Assembly: GCA_019671005.1 (NCBI GenBank)
Contig: CM033747.1
Span: 28,299,188-28,363,187 of the forward strand
Length of the DNA: 64,000 bases
Source of the DNA: Hibiscus mutabilis
Taxonomy: Eukaryota > Streptophyta > Magnoliopsida > Malvales > Malvaceae
Direction of reading: 5' to 3'
Shown in pieces: positions 11,763-23,024 of the stretch (the stretch's first letter is position 1; the number at the start of each line of letters is the position of its first letter). The notes beneath the pieces were generated by a model. The model was not told the origin of the DNA, made no database searches, and saw only the letters and a program-made list of their open reading frames with translations. A program made the position numbers and the translations under genes.

Positions 11763-12098
11763 TGCTTAAATGAAAAATCAACCCCTAAATCATACCTTTT
11801 GTTTGTTTTTAACCCTAAAACTATTCTTTGGTCAAAATAAGCCCCTAAACTATCATGACCACTTTAAGTCCGATAGCTATTTAAGTCAAAAGAAAAATAT
11901 TTCGACTTATAAGATGTTAACACATTACAAAGATTTTTTGACCAATACATAGTTTAGGGACTAAAAGAATAAAAATAACATAGTCTAGGGACTTAAAATG
12001 AAAAAATGATAGTTTAGGGACTTATATTGATAAAAAATAATTTAAGGGTTAAAAGTAAACAAAAGACATAATATAAGGGATGATTTTTCATTTAAGCC
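11763..12098. mobile_element. MULE-type MITE, 336 bp
   Basis: Ends TGCTTAAATGAAAAATCA and TGATTTTTCATTTAAGCC are inverted copies, with further inward pairing of CCCTAAA-type words. Flanking 9-mers TTAAAAAAA (11754-11762) and TTAGAAAAA (12099-12107) match at 8 of 9. It lies about 400 bp after the AKR2-like stop, in its likely 3' region. Confidence 0.8.
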
Positions 12099-12273
12099 TT
12101 AGAAAAAAAACAAAGTGTGCTGTTATTTATTTACTTTCGACCGGTGGAACTCGACGAAACTTTTTCGCCATAAGAACCACCATAAAAGTGGCGGGACATG
12201 GTAAAAAAGAAACCCCGAGTAAGAGAAATAAGAAGAAATTTGAGGTCTTTCAACAAAAAAAAAAAGAAATTTT

Positions 12274-12560
12274 AGGGTAAACTACATAAATGGTCACCGA
12301 ACTTTTAGGAAAAATTATTTTGGTCATCGTACTTTTAAAATATTTAATAAGATCACTCAATTTTTAATTCGATTTCGATACGATCTTTCTCGTTACCTCC
12401 CGTTAGATTTAAAAGTTGACGTTTTTGTTTTTCTTTAATAAAAAATGGGTAAAATGTACCAATTATCACTTAACTTTTTTCTCACACCTATTTTGGTCAC
12501 TAGAGTTTAACAATTTTCAATTTAATAATTTAACTTTCGAATTGTTCATATTTTGGCCAA
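12274..12560. mobile_element. One-ended MITE fragment related to 7636-8449
   Basis: Starts AGGGTAAACTACATAAATGG and goes on with GTCACCGAACTTTTAGG, the same terminal words as the right end of the 814-bp foldback element. No matching opposite end was found before the LTR at 12884, so only one end remains. Right limit is approximate. Confidence 0.5.
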
Positions 12561-12883
12561 ACTCAAACGATATAGTTATACAAATAAAAAAATTCGATTA
12601 ATCATTAAAAAAGTCGGGTAATGATTTTTTTTGCCTTTGCTTATTAAATTTACTATATTACCATATTTGATATTTTAATAAGCAAAGTAAAAAAATCATT
12701 ACTCAAATCAAATATTTCAATTAATCGGTCAATCGATTATCCGATTTAATTGATACAATATACGATCGAGAATTTAATAATATGAATTTAGCAATTAACC
12801 AAAATAATTTTTAAGTATTAATCGAACCCGATTTCGGTTCAAATTTTTAAAATAAATTATTTCAATCTGGTTACGGTTCATAG

Positions 12884-13690
12884 TGTTGAGATAATATTTC
12901 GATATAACAAATAAAAATTATTTTCAAGTTTTTTTACTTGTTCAAATATGTTTTAAACATTCTAAAATGTCAAAAACAGCACACCCGTACCGATACGGTT
13001 AAGCTCGTACCGATACGCTATTTGTTTTCCACAAATCGATTTTTTCCAGTAGCCAAATAGCGTACCGATACTAGTGGTCTCGTACCGATACGGTGTATTG
13101 CGTACCGATACCCACTACCTGAAATAGACTCCAACGGTTCCAAATTACCCTTAACGGCTAGTAACGGCCACAAACCCATTCCAATCAATAAAAGGAAGGC
13201 TAGAACGCTTGAAGATAGTGAGAGACCACATCCAAACTTAATGTTCAAGACAAATGGAGTTTAAGTCTTTATTTTCTTTATTTCTCTTGTAAATATTTGT
13301 AGAGAGTGATTTTATTGTTTTATCGTTCACTTTTTCTTGTGAGCTCAATTTGTGTAAACACCCACCTTTTAAGGTTTAATTGTTTACATCTTTTACCTTG
13401 TAAAAGGGAGAGATTCTAGTTTAGCCTAAGTAAAAACTAGGGTGGTTCTATCTTAGCCATTAAAAAGATAAGGTTGTAAAGGGTTGCCTCTTGATCCCGG
13501 GAAAAAAAGGAAGAATTCTTAGTGGTGTGCTAAGGTAGTGTATGTAGACTCGGTTGGGTAGTCGAATCACTCTAAAATTTTTTGCAATTTGTTTACTATT
13601 TTTATCGATTTTAACCAATTCATCAAAGAGAAAAAATCAACCATCTTGACGATTTTGGGAGATCGATTCGAGCATGCTACGAGCTTTTCA
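12884..13690 (+). repeat. 5' LTR of the TR-GAG element
   Basis: 807 bp. Contains several copies of the near-palindrome CGTACCGATACG around 12985-13110, and a GTAAACACCCACCTT block shared with the 3' LTR. It is shorter than the 3' LTR, which has extra sequence around 15480-15650. Confidence 0.9.
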
Positions 13691-13691
13691 A

Positions 13692-13708
13692 TTGGTATCA
13701 GAGCCTCG
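13692..13708 (+). other. Primer binding site, tRNA-Met type
   Basis: TTGGTATCAGAGCCTCG directly follows the 5' LTR and matches the usual initiator tRNA-Met primer site of plant LTR elements. Confidence 0.85.
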
Positions 13709-13772
13709 TCTCTATCAAAGGACTAACATCTGGGAGTAAATATCATTTGCTCGAAGTTCACCGTTCAAGAAA

Positions 13773-14663
13773 ATGGCAAGATTTGAAGAAGGCTACTCTA
13801 TCTCTTGTCCTCCGCTCTTCAAAGAAGAAGCATACTTTCAATGGTGCAACGTCATGAAATATTTCATCAAATCTTTCAATTTTAAGGTTCGAGATATCAT
13901 TGAAGATGGTTACTTGGAAGCTCCTAAGAAGAAGAAGCAAAGGAGTGCAAATGACACGAAGGCCAAGCTAAACGCAAAGGCGGTGCACATTCTTTTTTGC
14001 CCCCTAAATGAAGAGATTTCAAAGAAGGTCTCCCCATCTAAAAGTGCCAAAAAAATTTGGGAGAAGCTTAAGAAATTTCATGGGAAAGAAGAGAAGAAAG
14101 ATGAAGTCCCATTAAGTGTTAACCTCCTCTCATCCACAAAGGTGGATGGTGTTTTGGTTTTCGATGAGCCAAATGTATCTTCTAACTCTAGTGATTTAAA
14201 TTCTTATTCATTTGATGAGTTACAAAATGCATTCGATGAATTATTTTTGGAATTTGAGACCATGAATTCCAAATTCAAGAAAATGATTTCTAAACTTGAA
14301 TTTGAAAATGATTTTCTTTTGAAAACAAAGTTGGATTTTGAAAACCAAAATGAAACTTTGAAAAATGATATAGAGTTTTCAAAAACAAGCAATGTAGTTT
14401 TATAAAAAGAAAATCTTGATTTGAAAGCTAAGCTTGAAAGCTTAACAAAAGAAAACGAAATTATTTTTAATAATTCATCTTGTCATATAAGGGCAAAATG
14501 CTCATATTGTCATTATCATGGTCATTCTTTACATACTTGTCCTATAAAGAAAAGAAAAACTTATAAGATTAGACAAGTATGGGCTTAGGGTTCTAAGAGA
14601 ACTAGAGACATTGAAACTAATGTCAAAGGATCCAAAGCAATTTGGATACCAAAATCCAAATAA
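13773..14663 (+). pseudogene. Gag polyprotein with zinc knuckle, two in-frame stops
   Basis: Opens MARFEEGYSISCPPLFKEE and continues for 210 codons in the style of plant copia gag proteins (FxxWCNVMKYFI, IWEKLKKFHG). A Leu-, Asn- and Phe-rich coiled-coil-like stretch follows. A TAA at 14403 interrupts it. The same frame then continues through a CCHC knuckle (CSYCHYHGHSLHTC) and ends at AIWIPKSK, the usual close of such gags, with a second stop (TAG, 14586-14588) on the way. The frame ends at 14663 with no pol frame after it. Two point stops in an otherwise colinear frame suggest recent decay of a formerly complete gag. Confidence 0.85.
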
Positions 14664-15281
14664 ATGTCTCTTGTAGGTGTGTTGGAGCAATGAAAAAAAA
14701 TCAAAGACATGAAATTGCTCTAGTCACACAAGTGAAGAAAATGGGTAACATCTAAGCTTAATGCTTTTAATTTTATATTTTTGGTTAACTATTTTTGATT
14801 GATTAATGTTCATGCATTTATGTATCTTTTTCATATTTAAATAGCATGACATTACTTGTGTGATTTATGCACATGAGTCTAATGGTTTCATTCATATGTT
14901 TGCATAAAGATTTCGTTTAGTCTTGGATAAATTGAATTTCACATGCTTTTAAATTGATTTTATCTTGAAATTCAATGTCTTTTAAGTGACAAGCATTTGA
15001 GCTAAATTTATTAAAATCGATTGCTTTGATTAAGGGGAGCTTTGATTTTAAAAGGAAAATATCTTTTCTCCATTGTTTTTGAACTTAATGAGATTTCAAA
15101 CTTGGTTTGAACTATTTTTGACATAACAAAAAGGGGAGAGATGGATAGGTTTGAAAAAATTCAATTTCAAAAAGAAAAAAGAGGAGCCTTCAAATATTTT
15201 TCAAAAATATTCTCTTTTTCAAACATTATTTGCCTAAGAGGGAGCAATCTCAAAAACAATTTTTCAAATATTTTGTTATAT

Positions 15282-15296
15282 AAAAAATGGGGAGAT
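15282..15296 (+). other. Polypurine tract
   Basis: The A- and G-rich run AAAAAATGGGGAGAT lies directly before the 3' LTR, the position where plus-strand priming occurs. Confidence 0.75.
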
Positions 15297-16235
15297 TGTT
15301 GAGATAATATTTCGATATAATAAATGAAAATTGTTTTTAAGTGTTTTTGACTTGTTCAAATATGTTTTGAACATTCCAAAATGTCAAAAACAACATGCCC
15401 TTACCGATACGGTTAAGCCCGTACCAATACACTATTTGTTTTCCCCAAACTGATTTTTTCCAGTAGTCAAATAGCATACCGATACAGACTTGTTTGTACC
15501 GATACGAGTGGTCCCGTACTAATATGGTGTATCGCGTACCGGTACCCAGTTAACAGTCTGTAACGGCTAGTTTTGATTAAAGTGCAGGTACCGATACGGA
15601 GGTTACGCGTACCGATACCCACTGCCTGAAACAGACTCCAACGGTTGGAAAATGTCCCCAATGGCTCCAAATTACCCCTAACGGCTAGTAACAGCCACAA
15701 ACTCATTCCAATCAATAAAAGGAAGGCTAAAACACTTGAAGATGGTGATAGACCACATCCAAGCTTAATGTTCAAGAGAAATTGAGTTTAAGTCTTTATT
15801 TTCTTTATTTCTTTTGTAAATATTTGTAGAGAGTGATTTTATTGTTTTATCTTTCACTCTTTCTTGTGAGCTCAATTTATGTAAACACCCACCTTGTGAG
15901 GTTTAATTGTTTACATCTTTTATCTTGTAAAAGGGAGAGGTTCTAGTTTAGCCTAAGTAAAAACTAGAGTGGTTCTATCTTAGCTATTGAAAAGATAGGG
16001 TTGTAACGAGTTGCCTCTTGATCCCGGGAAAAGGGAAGAATTCTTAGTGAATTGGAAAATCCTTAGTGGTGTGCTAAGGTAGTGAATGTAGACTCAGTTG
16101 GGTAGTCGAACCACTCTAAAATCCTTGTGCAAATTGTCTACTAGTTTTATCGGTTTTAGCCAATTCATCAAAGAGCGAAAATAAACCATCTTGACGGTTT
16201 TGGGAGATCGATTCGAGCGTGCTACGAGCCTTTCA
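15297..16235 (+). repeat. 3' LTR of the TR-GAG element
   Basis: 939 bp, colinear with the 5' LTR but with about 130 bp extra around 15480-15650 that carries more CGTACCGATAC-type words. The size difference means one LTR gained or lost motif copies after insertion. Confidence 0.9.
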
Positions 16236-16439
16236 CACAATTTTAAGCAAAATTGATTAACCGATCTGATCTATTATATACAATATTTTTATGCATTAGA
16301 ATATCTTATAGTCTAGTGATTTTAATACCTTTATGATTTTTTTAAAGTTTTGACTCTGGGTAGAATTAATAGGTGTGAACTTTTAATTTTTGACTTTATA
16401 GGTGTTTTTACACTTTTATTACAACCGAACAATTATTAA

Positions 16440-16760
16440 ATTTATCATATTATCATATTTGGTCTGTTTCGGTACGCTCTGCAATTTGAAAGACCATTGG
16501 GAAATAGCCGTTGGGGGTAGTTAAACAGGGATCTGTACTCATGTATGCGTATCGGTACGCTTAGGGGCGTATCGGTACGATTTTTCGGTTCTGGAAAATC
16601 ACTGTAGTTGAAACCCTCGAACCGTATGCCTGTGTTGAAAATGTTAGTTTGACTACTTTAAAATATTTAAAACATTTCCAAAACCTCTAAAAAAACTTCT
16701 CAAACATATTTTCAAGTTGTTTGGACTTAAAAACATTTTTTGAATTCTTTTCAATTTAGT
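16440..16760 (-). mobile_element. Antisense LTR fragment related to the TR-GAG family
   Basis: Contains GCGTATCGGTACGCTTAGG and GGCGTATCGGTACG, followed by a stretch rich in AAACATTTCCAAAACC and TCAAACATATTTTC, which on the minus strand resembles the LTR words around 12930-13010. No terminal repeats or gag were seen. It is a relic next to the intact element. Confidence 0.45.
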
Positions 16761-16905
16761 CCAAAACTATTTTTCAATTATTATATCAAAACAAATATCC
16801 TAACAAATGATTATCACCAATCATTTTTTGTTATGTTAGATATTCCGTTGTTAAATAATTAACATCGTATGAGTTAGTATACCTATGTCATTTTCTTTAA
16901 TAAAT

Positions 16906-17816
16906 AGCTTTACTACAAAATAAGTGTCTAAATTATACTTTTTTTGCAATAGGTGCCTAAAGTATTTTTTGGGCTAAAATAGGTGTATAACATTTCATTT
17001 TGGCCCGTTTTAAAGTCAATCTGTCAAATCAATCACTCAATTATTGCTTGACACGTGACTTTTATTTTTTATTTTAAAAAACAAACTGAAAAGAAAATAA
17101 ATTAAAAAATATCTCAAAGTTTTTAAAAATCACAAAATAGATTCAAATCTCTAAAACTCCAAACTCTAAAATCTCAAAATTAATGATATTATCGTCGCTG
17201 ATAGACTCGTTAGACCCTACCATTGCTGTGATCGAATATCCTCATATATTTTTCCTAACCATCCATCGTTGATAACGGACTAGAGGTGTGTCAATCGGAA
17301 ATCAAACGACGAGCGCGAAAGGTTCCAACTGTTCGACGATCTATTGACACACCTCCCACCGATTACAGACGATGGGTGGTTGGAGAAAATAGACAGAGGC
17401 TTTCGGCGACGACGTTGGTTGGGTTCGACAAGGCTACCAATGGCCAATTTTGAGATTTTGGGTTTGAGCTTTTAGGAGTTTAAGATTTTTTTTTGAGATT
17501 TTGAGAATATTTAGATTTTTTAAAAAAATATTTTAATTTTTTCAATTTTTTAAAAGAGTTAAAAAATAAAATAAAAGACACGTGATAAATTCTAATTGTG
17601 TGATAAACCGTTTTAATGACTAAAAGACACGTGTCAAATTCTGATTAGGTGATGGACTTTTTTAACAACGCTACCTTAAAACAATAACGAAATAAAACTT
17701 TAGGCACATATTTCAGACAAGAATAAAACATTAGACACCTATTTCAGCCAAAAAATATTTTAGGCACCTATTGCAAAAAAGAAGTATAGTTTAGGCACTC
17801 ATTTTATAGTTAAGCC
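16906..17816. mobile_element. Foldback MULE-type MITE, 911 bp
   Basis: The left end AGCTTTACTACAAAATAAGTG pairs with CACTCATTTTATAGTTAAGCC, and the inner parts also pair (AGGTGCCTAAAGTATTTTTTG and its complement). A perfect 9-bp direct repeat TTAATAAAT flanks it (16897-16905 and 17817-17825). The GC-richer centre (about 17200-17420) is itself an inverted repeat containing GAGGTGTGTCAAT and its complement. No transposase frame was seen. Confidence 0.92.
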
Positions 17817-17825
17817 TTAATAAAT

Positions 17826-19003
17826 TAACATCCTCCAATAAAATAATGACGAGTAAATTTTGATGACATGACAATATAGTTAACGTATTTTTATATATAA
17901 AAAAATTAATTTTAAATTAAATAAATAATTCTAAAATTTTCTATTCGTATTATCACGTCATTAAAATTGATATTTCATCATCAACATAACAAGGCAGTTG
18001 GCGATAACGATTGATGTGAAAGCATATAGCGACCACATATCCAGAATTTAATGGCTTGTCAGTCAATGGCAGTTAAAGAATGAGATTGGTGCAATTCAAA
18101 AGTTTAAAAACTAAATTGATTAAATTAAAAAAAAGTGACAACAGTTTATGATTATTTTTTAAAATTTTATTAATCACTTCTATTTATTTTTAAAAAGTTT
18201 TAAAATATCATATTAGTTATATAATGAAGATTAAAGGGTATTCTAGTTGGTTTATAAGTTTTCTCCTTTCTAAAACTCGTGCTCTCTATCTCTCTCTATA
18301 TATAGATAGATCATTCATGATATTTTTAACACAAATAAATATAAATCTATTTTATCTCAATGAATAAACATCGGATACTCTTTTCCTCCTTCTGCTGTCA
18401 GAGTCGTATCTTGATATGACTCTGATATGAGGAAGGGTTTTTAATGAGGTCTAATTTCTTATCAAAAATAAATAAATATAAATCTTTTGTTACTATAAAA
18501 ATACAATACGTAAAATATAAGATGAACAAAAACAACATCAACAACGACAATTTCTAAACAAAAAATATTAAATTTCTAAAACATTCAAGAATTTCAAGAT
18601 TATAATAACAATTAATCATAATTACTTCAAGGATTAGTATCAACAACTCTAAAAATTATCAGTCAATCAATGAAAATGTTAGGAATCTCATAAAAAAATA
18701 ATATCCAAAATCATTAAATCAATAAAAAATTTAGTATTGCATAAAAATATTAATTTACCAGAAGCAAAACTATAGTCTAATTACTCGTCATATAAAAATT
18801 ATAAAAGAGTATGAGAAAAGAAGATAAATTTAGAACAAAAGTGATAATGTTGAAAGAAAATAAAAGATTTGAGATGGTTAGTGAGTGGGTAGGGAATAAT
18901 TTATTTTTATATAAACTATTTTTATATTTTTTTATGAATTGTCTGATGTGATTAAAAAATAATATATATTCATCAATTTTAGTCTGTTAATAATCTTAAT
19001 GTA
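17826..19003. other. AT-rich intergenic stretch, no gene seen
   Basis: Long A/T runs, a TCTCTC/TATATA microsatellite near 18285-18310, and no reading frame, splice-consistent coding sequence or RNA gene that I can support. Confidence 0.6.
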
Positions 19004-19519
19004 TAGGCCTATAAACGAACCGAATGGACACAAGCAAGAGTATGATTATATTCGTTTGTTTAATTTTAACCGAAAAAATAAACGAACACGAACAACTAAA
19101 CGAGCATAATTTCTTGTTCATGTTCGTTCGCTAAAATAATGAACGAACACAAACGAACATTGAGTATTGTTTAATTTTTTTCTTAAGAAGTCTGAAGTCC
19201 CGTACATTGAGTATTGTTTAATTTTTTATATATATTTTTAATATATTTTAATTTTTTAAGTATAATACTTTTGTTATGAAAAATAATAAATACAAATGGA
19301 CATATGTGAACAAATTTAAACGATCTTAAATGAACAAATTACCAAACGTTCACGAACGTAAATGAACGAACAAACCCATTGTTCGTGTTCGTTCATTTAA
19401 TTAAACGGACATAAAATCTTGTTCATGTTCGTTCAATTAATAAATAAACGAGTATAACGAACTTTCCGCCGAACGGTTCAAAAACAGTTCACTGAATGTT
19501 AAGTTCGTTTACAGCCCTA
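19004..19519. mobile_element. hAT-like MITE, 516 bp
   Basis: Terminal inverted repeats TAGGCCTATAAACGAAC and GTTCGTTTACAGCCCTA. Flanking 8-mers TTAATGTA (18996-19003) and TTGATGTA (19520-19527) match at 7 of 8, the hAT target size. The interior is full of CGAACACGAACA-type words in both orientations. Its right end lies 24 bp from the start of the tandem triplication. Confidence 0.78.
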
Positions 19520-20783
19520 TTGATGTATCTGTACGAACTAGCCGTATGTAAAAATCTGAAGACCATTGGAGCTTGGCAACTCCTATATTCAGTAGAAAGC
19601 AGAACCAGAAGAAACTAGAATGAATTTATAGAACAACAAGAGTTTGTCAAACAATTTAGAGCAATGCCATTAAAGTGCTGTACAAGTTTGAACTCATTTA
19701 AAAGTAGGTAAATTTCTATGTACAGTTTCTGTCGCTTGCTGTTGAATTCAAATAGGAGATAATTTTCTAGAATTGAATTTTTGCACTGGATATGTTTGAT
19801 AAAAAGTTACTTTGACTAATGATCATTTCTGACTTGGTTAATGCATGCAGCCTTACCTGCATTCACCGGAGAGAAGTTGGAAATGGAGAAAGAAATGGCC
19901 ATGGGGCTGCAGGGATCATCTGCATCGAGTTTTAGGCCCTCGTAATATCAAGAAGTAGGGAACAAAAGAAATTGAGGAATGCCCATTTGAAGACTATACA
20001 AAGCTTGACCAGAAAAATTATGACTTTGCGGCCAATAACCATGTGATTCTGTTAGTAGAGTGCTGCTAAACTATTAGTTTTTGTAGTCAGAGATCAAACC
20101 TTGGGAACCCCGAAAAATATAAAGAACAGAAACAGCAACTTGTGAGAAGCAACATTCATCTTAACAGCAATTGCAAAACAGTGCTAGATGCTTATGCAGG
20201 TACAAGGTAGGGAGGGATGACAATTAAGATATCCATTCGCAATGGTTTGCATAGCTTAAGCAATAAACAGAATTCCAAAGTGAATGGCCTTACTCGGGCA
20301 TTCTTATCACCAAAACAGCTGATATTAAAAGAAAAAAATCTGCATGTAGATATTTTATTCAAATGAATCTAACAAATTGCATGGTTGCATTTTTTTATCC
20401 CTGGAACTGGTGGATTGGTGTTATCTTTGTCAACATTATTACATGCTAAAGTTCCATAACTCATTTATCAAATCATTCTGTTACATATATTCTAACATGG
20501 TTTTGGTTTTTTCTTGCAATGTCTACAGTTTATGACACAACATACCAGCAATTGTCTGCACTAGCACCATTACTAGTTGCTTTGATCTATCATGCAGATA
20601 ACAGTTGAAAAACATACGAACCAACAGATTCAGGAAGCAAAATCCAAATATAAGTTGTATAAAGAGAAGAAGAGGTAACTTCCATTCATAAACTCTAAGA
20701 ACCTTCCATATTGTAGATGTGAACAAATAACAGGAAACCAAGAAAAAAGGGGCAGGACAAAGAGACTTACAAATTTCAGGAGC

Positions 20784-21746
20784 CTAACAAAAGAAGATGG
20801 CATAAAAAAGGAGTTTGAATGTTTTCTGAGATGTTTTCTTCCCAAATATTGCTTCCCATACCAAAGGTGAAAAAGGTGCTTTCTTGTCCAGAAACTGTCT
20901 AACAGCTTTATCATTAACCAAAAATCCCTTTTGTTTTAAAGTTCCAATCACATTCTCTGCTTCTTCCACGCCCTTCTCCTTACACAACCCCTCAACCAAG
21001 CACACAAATGTGGTGACATTTGGAGAATGTCCGGCATCAAGCATCTCCAAACAGAACTCAATGGCATCATCCAAGTGATTACACTTACACAGTCCTTGAA
21101 TCAAAACAGTATAACTAAAGGCATTGGGAACCACACCTTTCGATTGCATCTTCCTGAAAATTCTCTTTGCATCATCAAGCTTGTGTGCTTTGCAGAAGCC
21201 ATCAACAACAGCCATGTACACACCAACTTCAGGGATTGTACCCTTTTCCCTCTTTAATCCGAAAAGTTTCATTGCTTCTTGGATTAGCCCATCTTTACAT
21301 AAACCATCAAGCATGGCTACAGCATTGGGGATAAGACCCGTCTCCTTCATTTTCTTGAAAATCTCATCAGCATCCTGTGGTGGGGAAACCTTTTCTTCAT
21401 GCTCTTTCCTACGCATTGCTTCTGATTCTGAGGGCAGTTTTTCTCGCTTGTTGTCAAGCCCAAGCTTAAATTTTTCCAGGAAATTCACATCAGATTGAGA
21501 ATCTTCCCTCTTCTTTTTAGGATCAGAAGCAAGCGGAAACGAGGAACCATTACGATCAAAGTTGGTTCCTTTGGTTTCTCGAATAGAACGATTAAAAGGC
21601 CTTTGACCACTTAATGGCCTACCGGGAATACGGTGAGGCGCCTCATCTTCGTTCCCATTGCTATTGAAATGGTGTGTTTGCAGGAGACATGATGAAGGAG
21701 ATGCTCTTCAAATGGGGTGATGGGGCTTCAAGGTTAAAATCTTCAT
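20784..21746 (-). pseudogene. PPR gene, tandem copy 1 (nonsense near start)
   Basis: Same frame as the intact copy 2, but codon 13 after MKILTLKPHHPI is TGA (21708-21710). The remaining frame is open to the end. Its normal stop is also lost, so the frame runs 11 codons further (FKLLFYAIFFC). The four PPR-like repeats are intact. The sequence before the start codon is unit-junction DNA, not the original promoter. Residues differ from copy 2 at about seven places in the shared 220. A product could only come from an internal start, so I treat it as a pseudogene. Confidence 0.85.
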
Positions 21747-23024
21747 CAACTTCGTATGTAAAAATCTGAAGATCGTTGGAGCTTGGCAACTCCTATATTC
21801 AGTAAAAACCAGAACCAGAAGAAACTAGAATGAATTTATAGAACAAAAAGAGCTTGTCAAACAATTTAGAGCAGTGCCATTAAAGTGCTGTACAAGTTTG
21901 AACTCATTTAAAAGTAGGTAAATTTCTATGTACAGTTTCTGTCGCTTGCTGTTGAATTCAAATAGGAGATAATTTTCTAGAATTGAATTTTTGCACTGGA
22001 TATGTTTGATAAAAAGTTACTTTGACTAATGATCATTTCTGACTTGGTTAATGCATGCAGCCTTACCTGCATTCACCGGAGAGAAGTCGGAAATGGAGAA
22101 AGGAATGGCCATGGGGCTGCAGGGATCATCTGCATCGAGTTTTATTCCCTCGTAATATCAAGAAGTAGGGAACAAAAGAAATTGAGGAATGCCCATTTGA
22201 AGACTATACAAAGCTTGACCAGAAAAATTATGACTTTGCGGCCAATAACCATGTGATTCTGTTAGTAGAGTGCTGCTAAACTATTAGTTTCTGTAGTCAG
22301 GGATCAAACCTTGGGAACCCCGAAAATATAAAGAACAGAAGCAGCAACTTGTGAGAAGCAACATTCATCTGAACAGCAATTGCAAAACAGTGCTAGATGC
22401 TTATGCAGGTACAAGGTAGGGAGGGATAACAATTAAGATATCCATTCGCAATGGTTTGCATAGCTTAAGCAATAAACAGAATTCCAAAGTGAATGGCCTT
22501 ACTAGGGCATTCTTATCACCGAAACAGCTGATATTAAAAGAAAAAAATCTGCATGTAGATTTTTTATTCAAATGAATCTAACAAATTGCATGGTTGCATT
22601 TTTTTATCCCTGGAACTGGCGGATTGGTGATATCTTTGTCAACATTATTACATGCTAAAGTTCCATAACTCATTTATCAAATCATTCTGTTACATATATT
22701 CTAACATGGTTTTGGTTTTTTCTTGCAATGTCTACAGTTTATGACACAACATACCAGCAATTGTCTGCACTAGCACCATTACTAGTTGCTTTGATCTATC
22801 ATGCAGATAACAGTTGAAAAACATACCAACCAACAGATTCAGGAAGCAAAATCCAAATATAAGAAGTTGTATAAAGAGAAGAAGAGGTAACTTCTATTCA
22901 TAAACTCTAAGAACCTTCCATATTGTAGATGTGAGCAAATAACAGGAAACCAAGAAAAAGGGGCAGGACAAAAAGACTTACAAATTTCAGGAGCCTAACA
23001 AAAGAAGATGGCATAAAAAAGGAG

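Larger units (their letters stand above)
12884..16235 (+). mobile_element. Gag-only LTR retrotransposon (TR-GAG type, Ty1/copia-like gag)
   Basis: 5' LTR 12884-13690 and 3' LTR 15297-16235 both begin TGTTGAGATAATATTTCG and end near GCTACGAGCYTTTCA. The body carries a primer site complementary to initiator tRNA-Met, a gag frame, and a purine tract before the 3' LTR, but no protease, integrase, reverse transcriptase or RNase H. Total length is 3.35 kb. The flanking 5-mers (CATAG and CACAA) do not match well, so the target duplication has decayed or one edge is altered. It must have relied on enzymes from another element. Confidence 0.9.

Noticed and set aside
19850..20040. Exon-like segment with a splice-donor-like end in the 3' part of each tandem unit
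   Set aside because: It is not open over a useful length on either strand; at most a UTR exon, which cannot be shown from sequence.
20884..21078. Short 64- and 76-codon plus-strand frames in the triplication
   Set aside because: Antisense shadows of PPR repeats.
21124..21498. 124-codon plus-strand frames repeated in each tandem unit (also 23335-23709 and 25546-25920)
   Set aside because: They are antisense shadows of the PPR coding sequence and recur only because the unit is triplicated.
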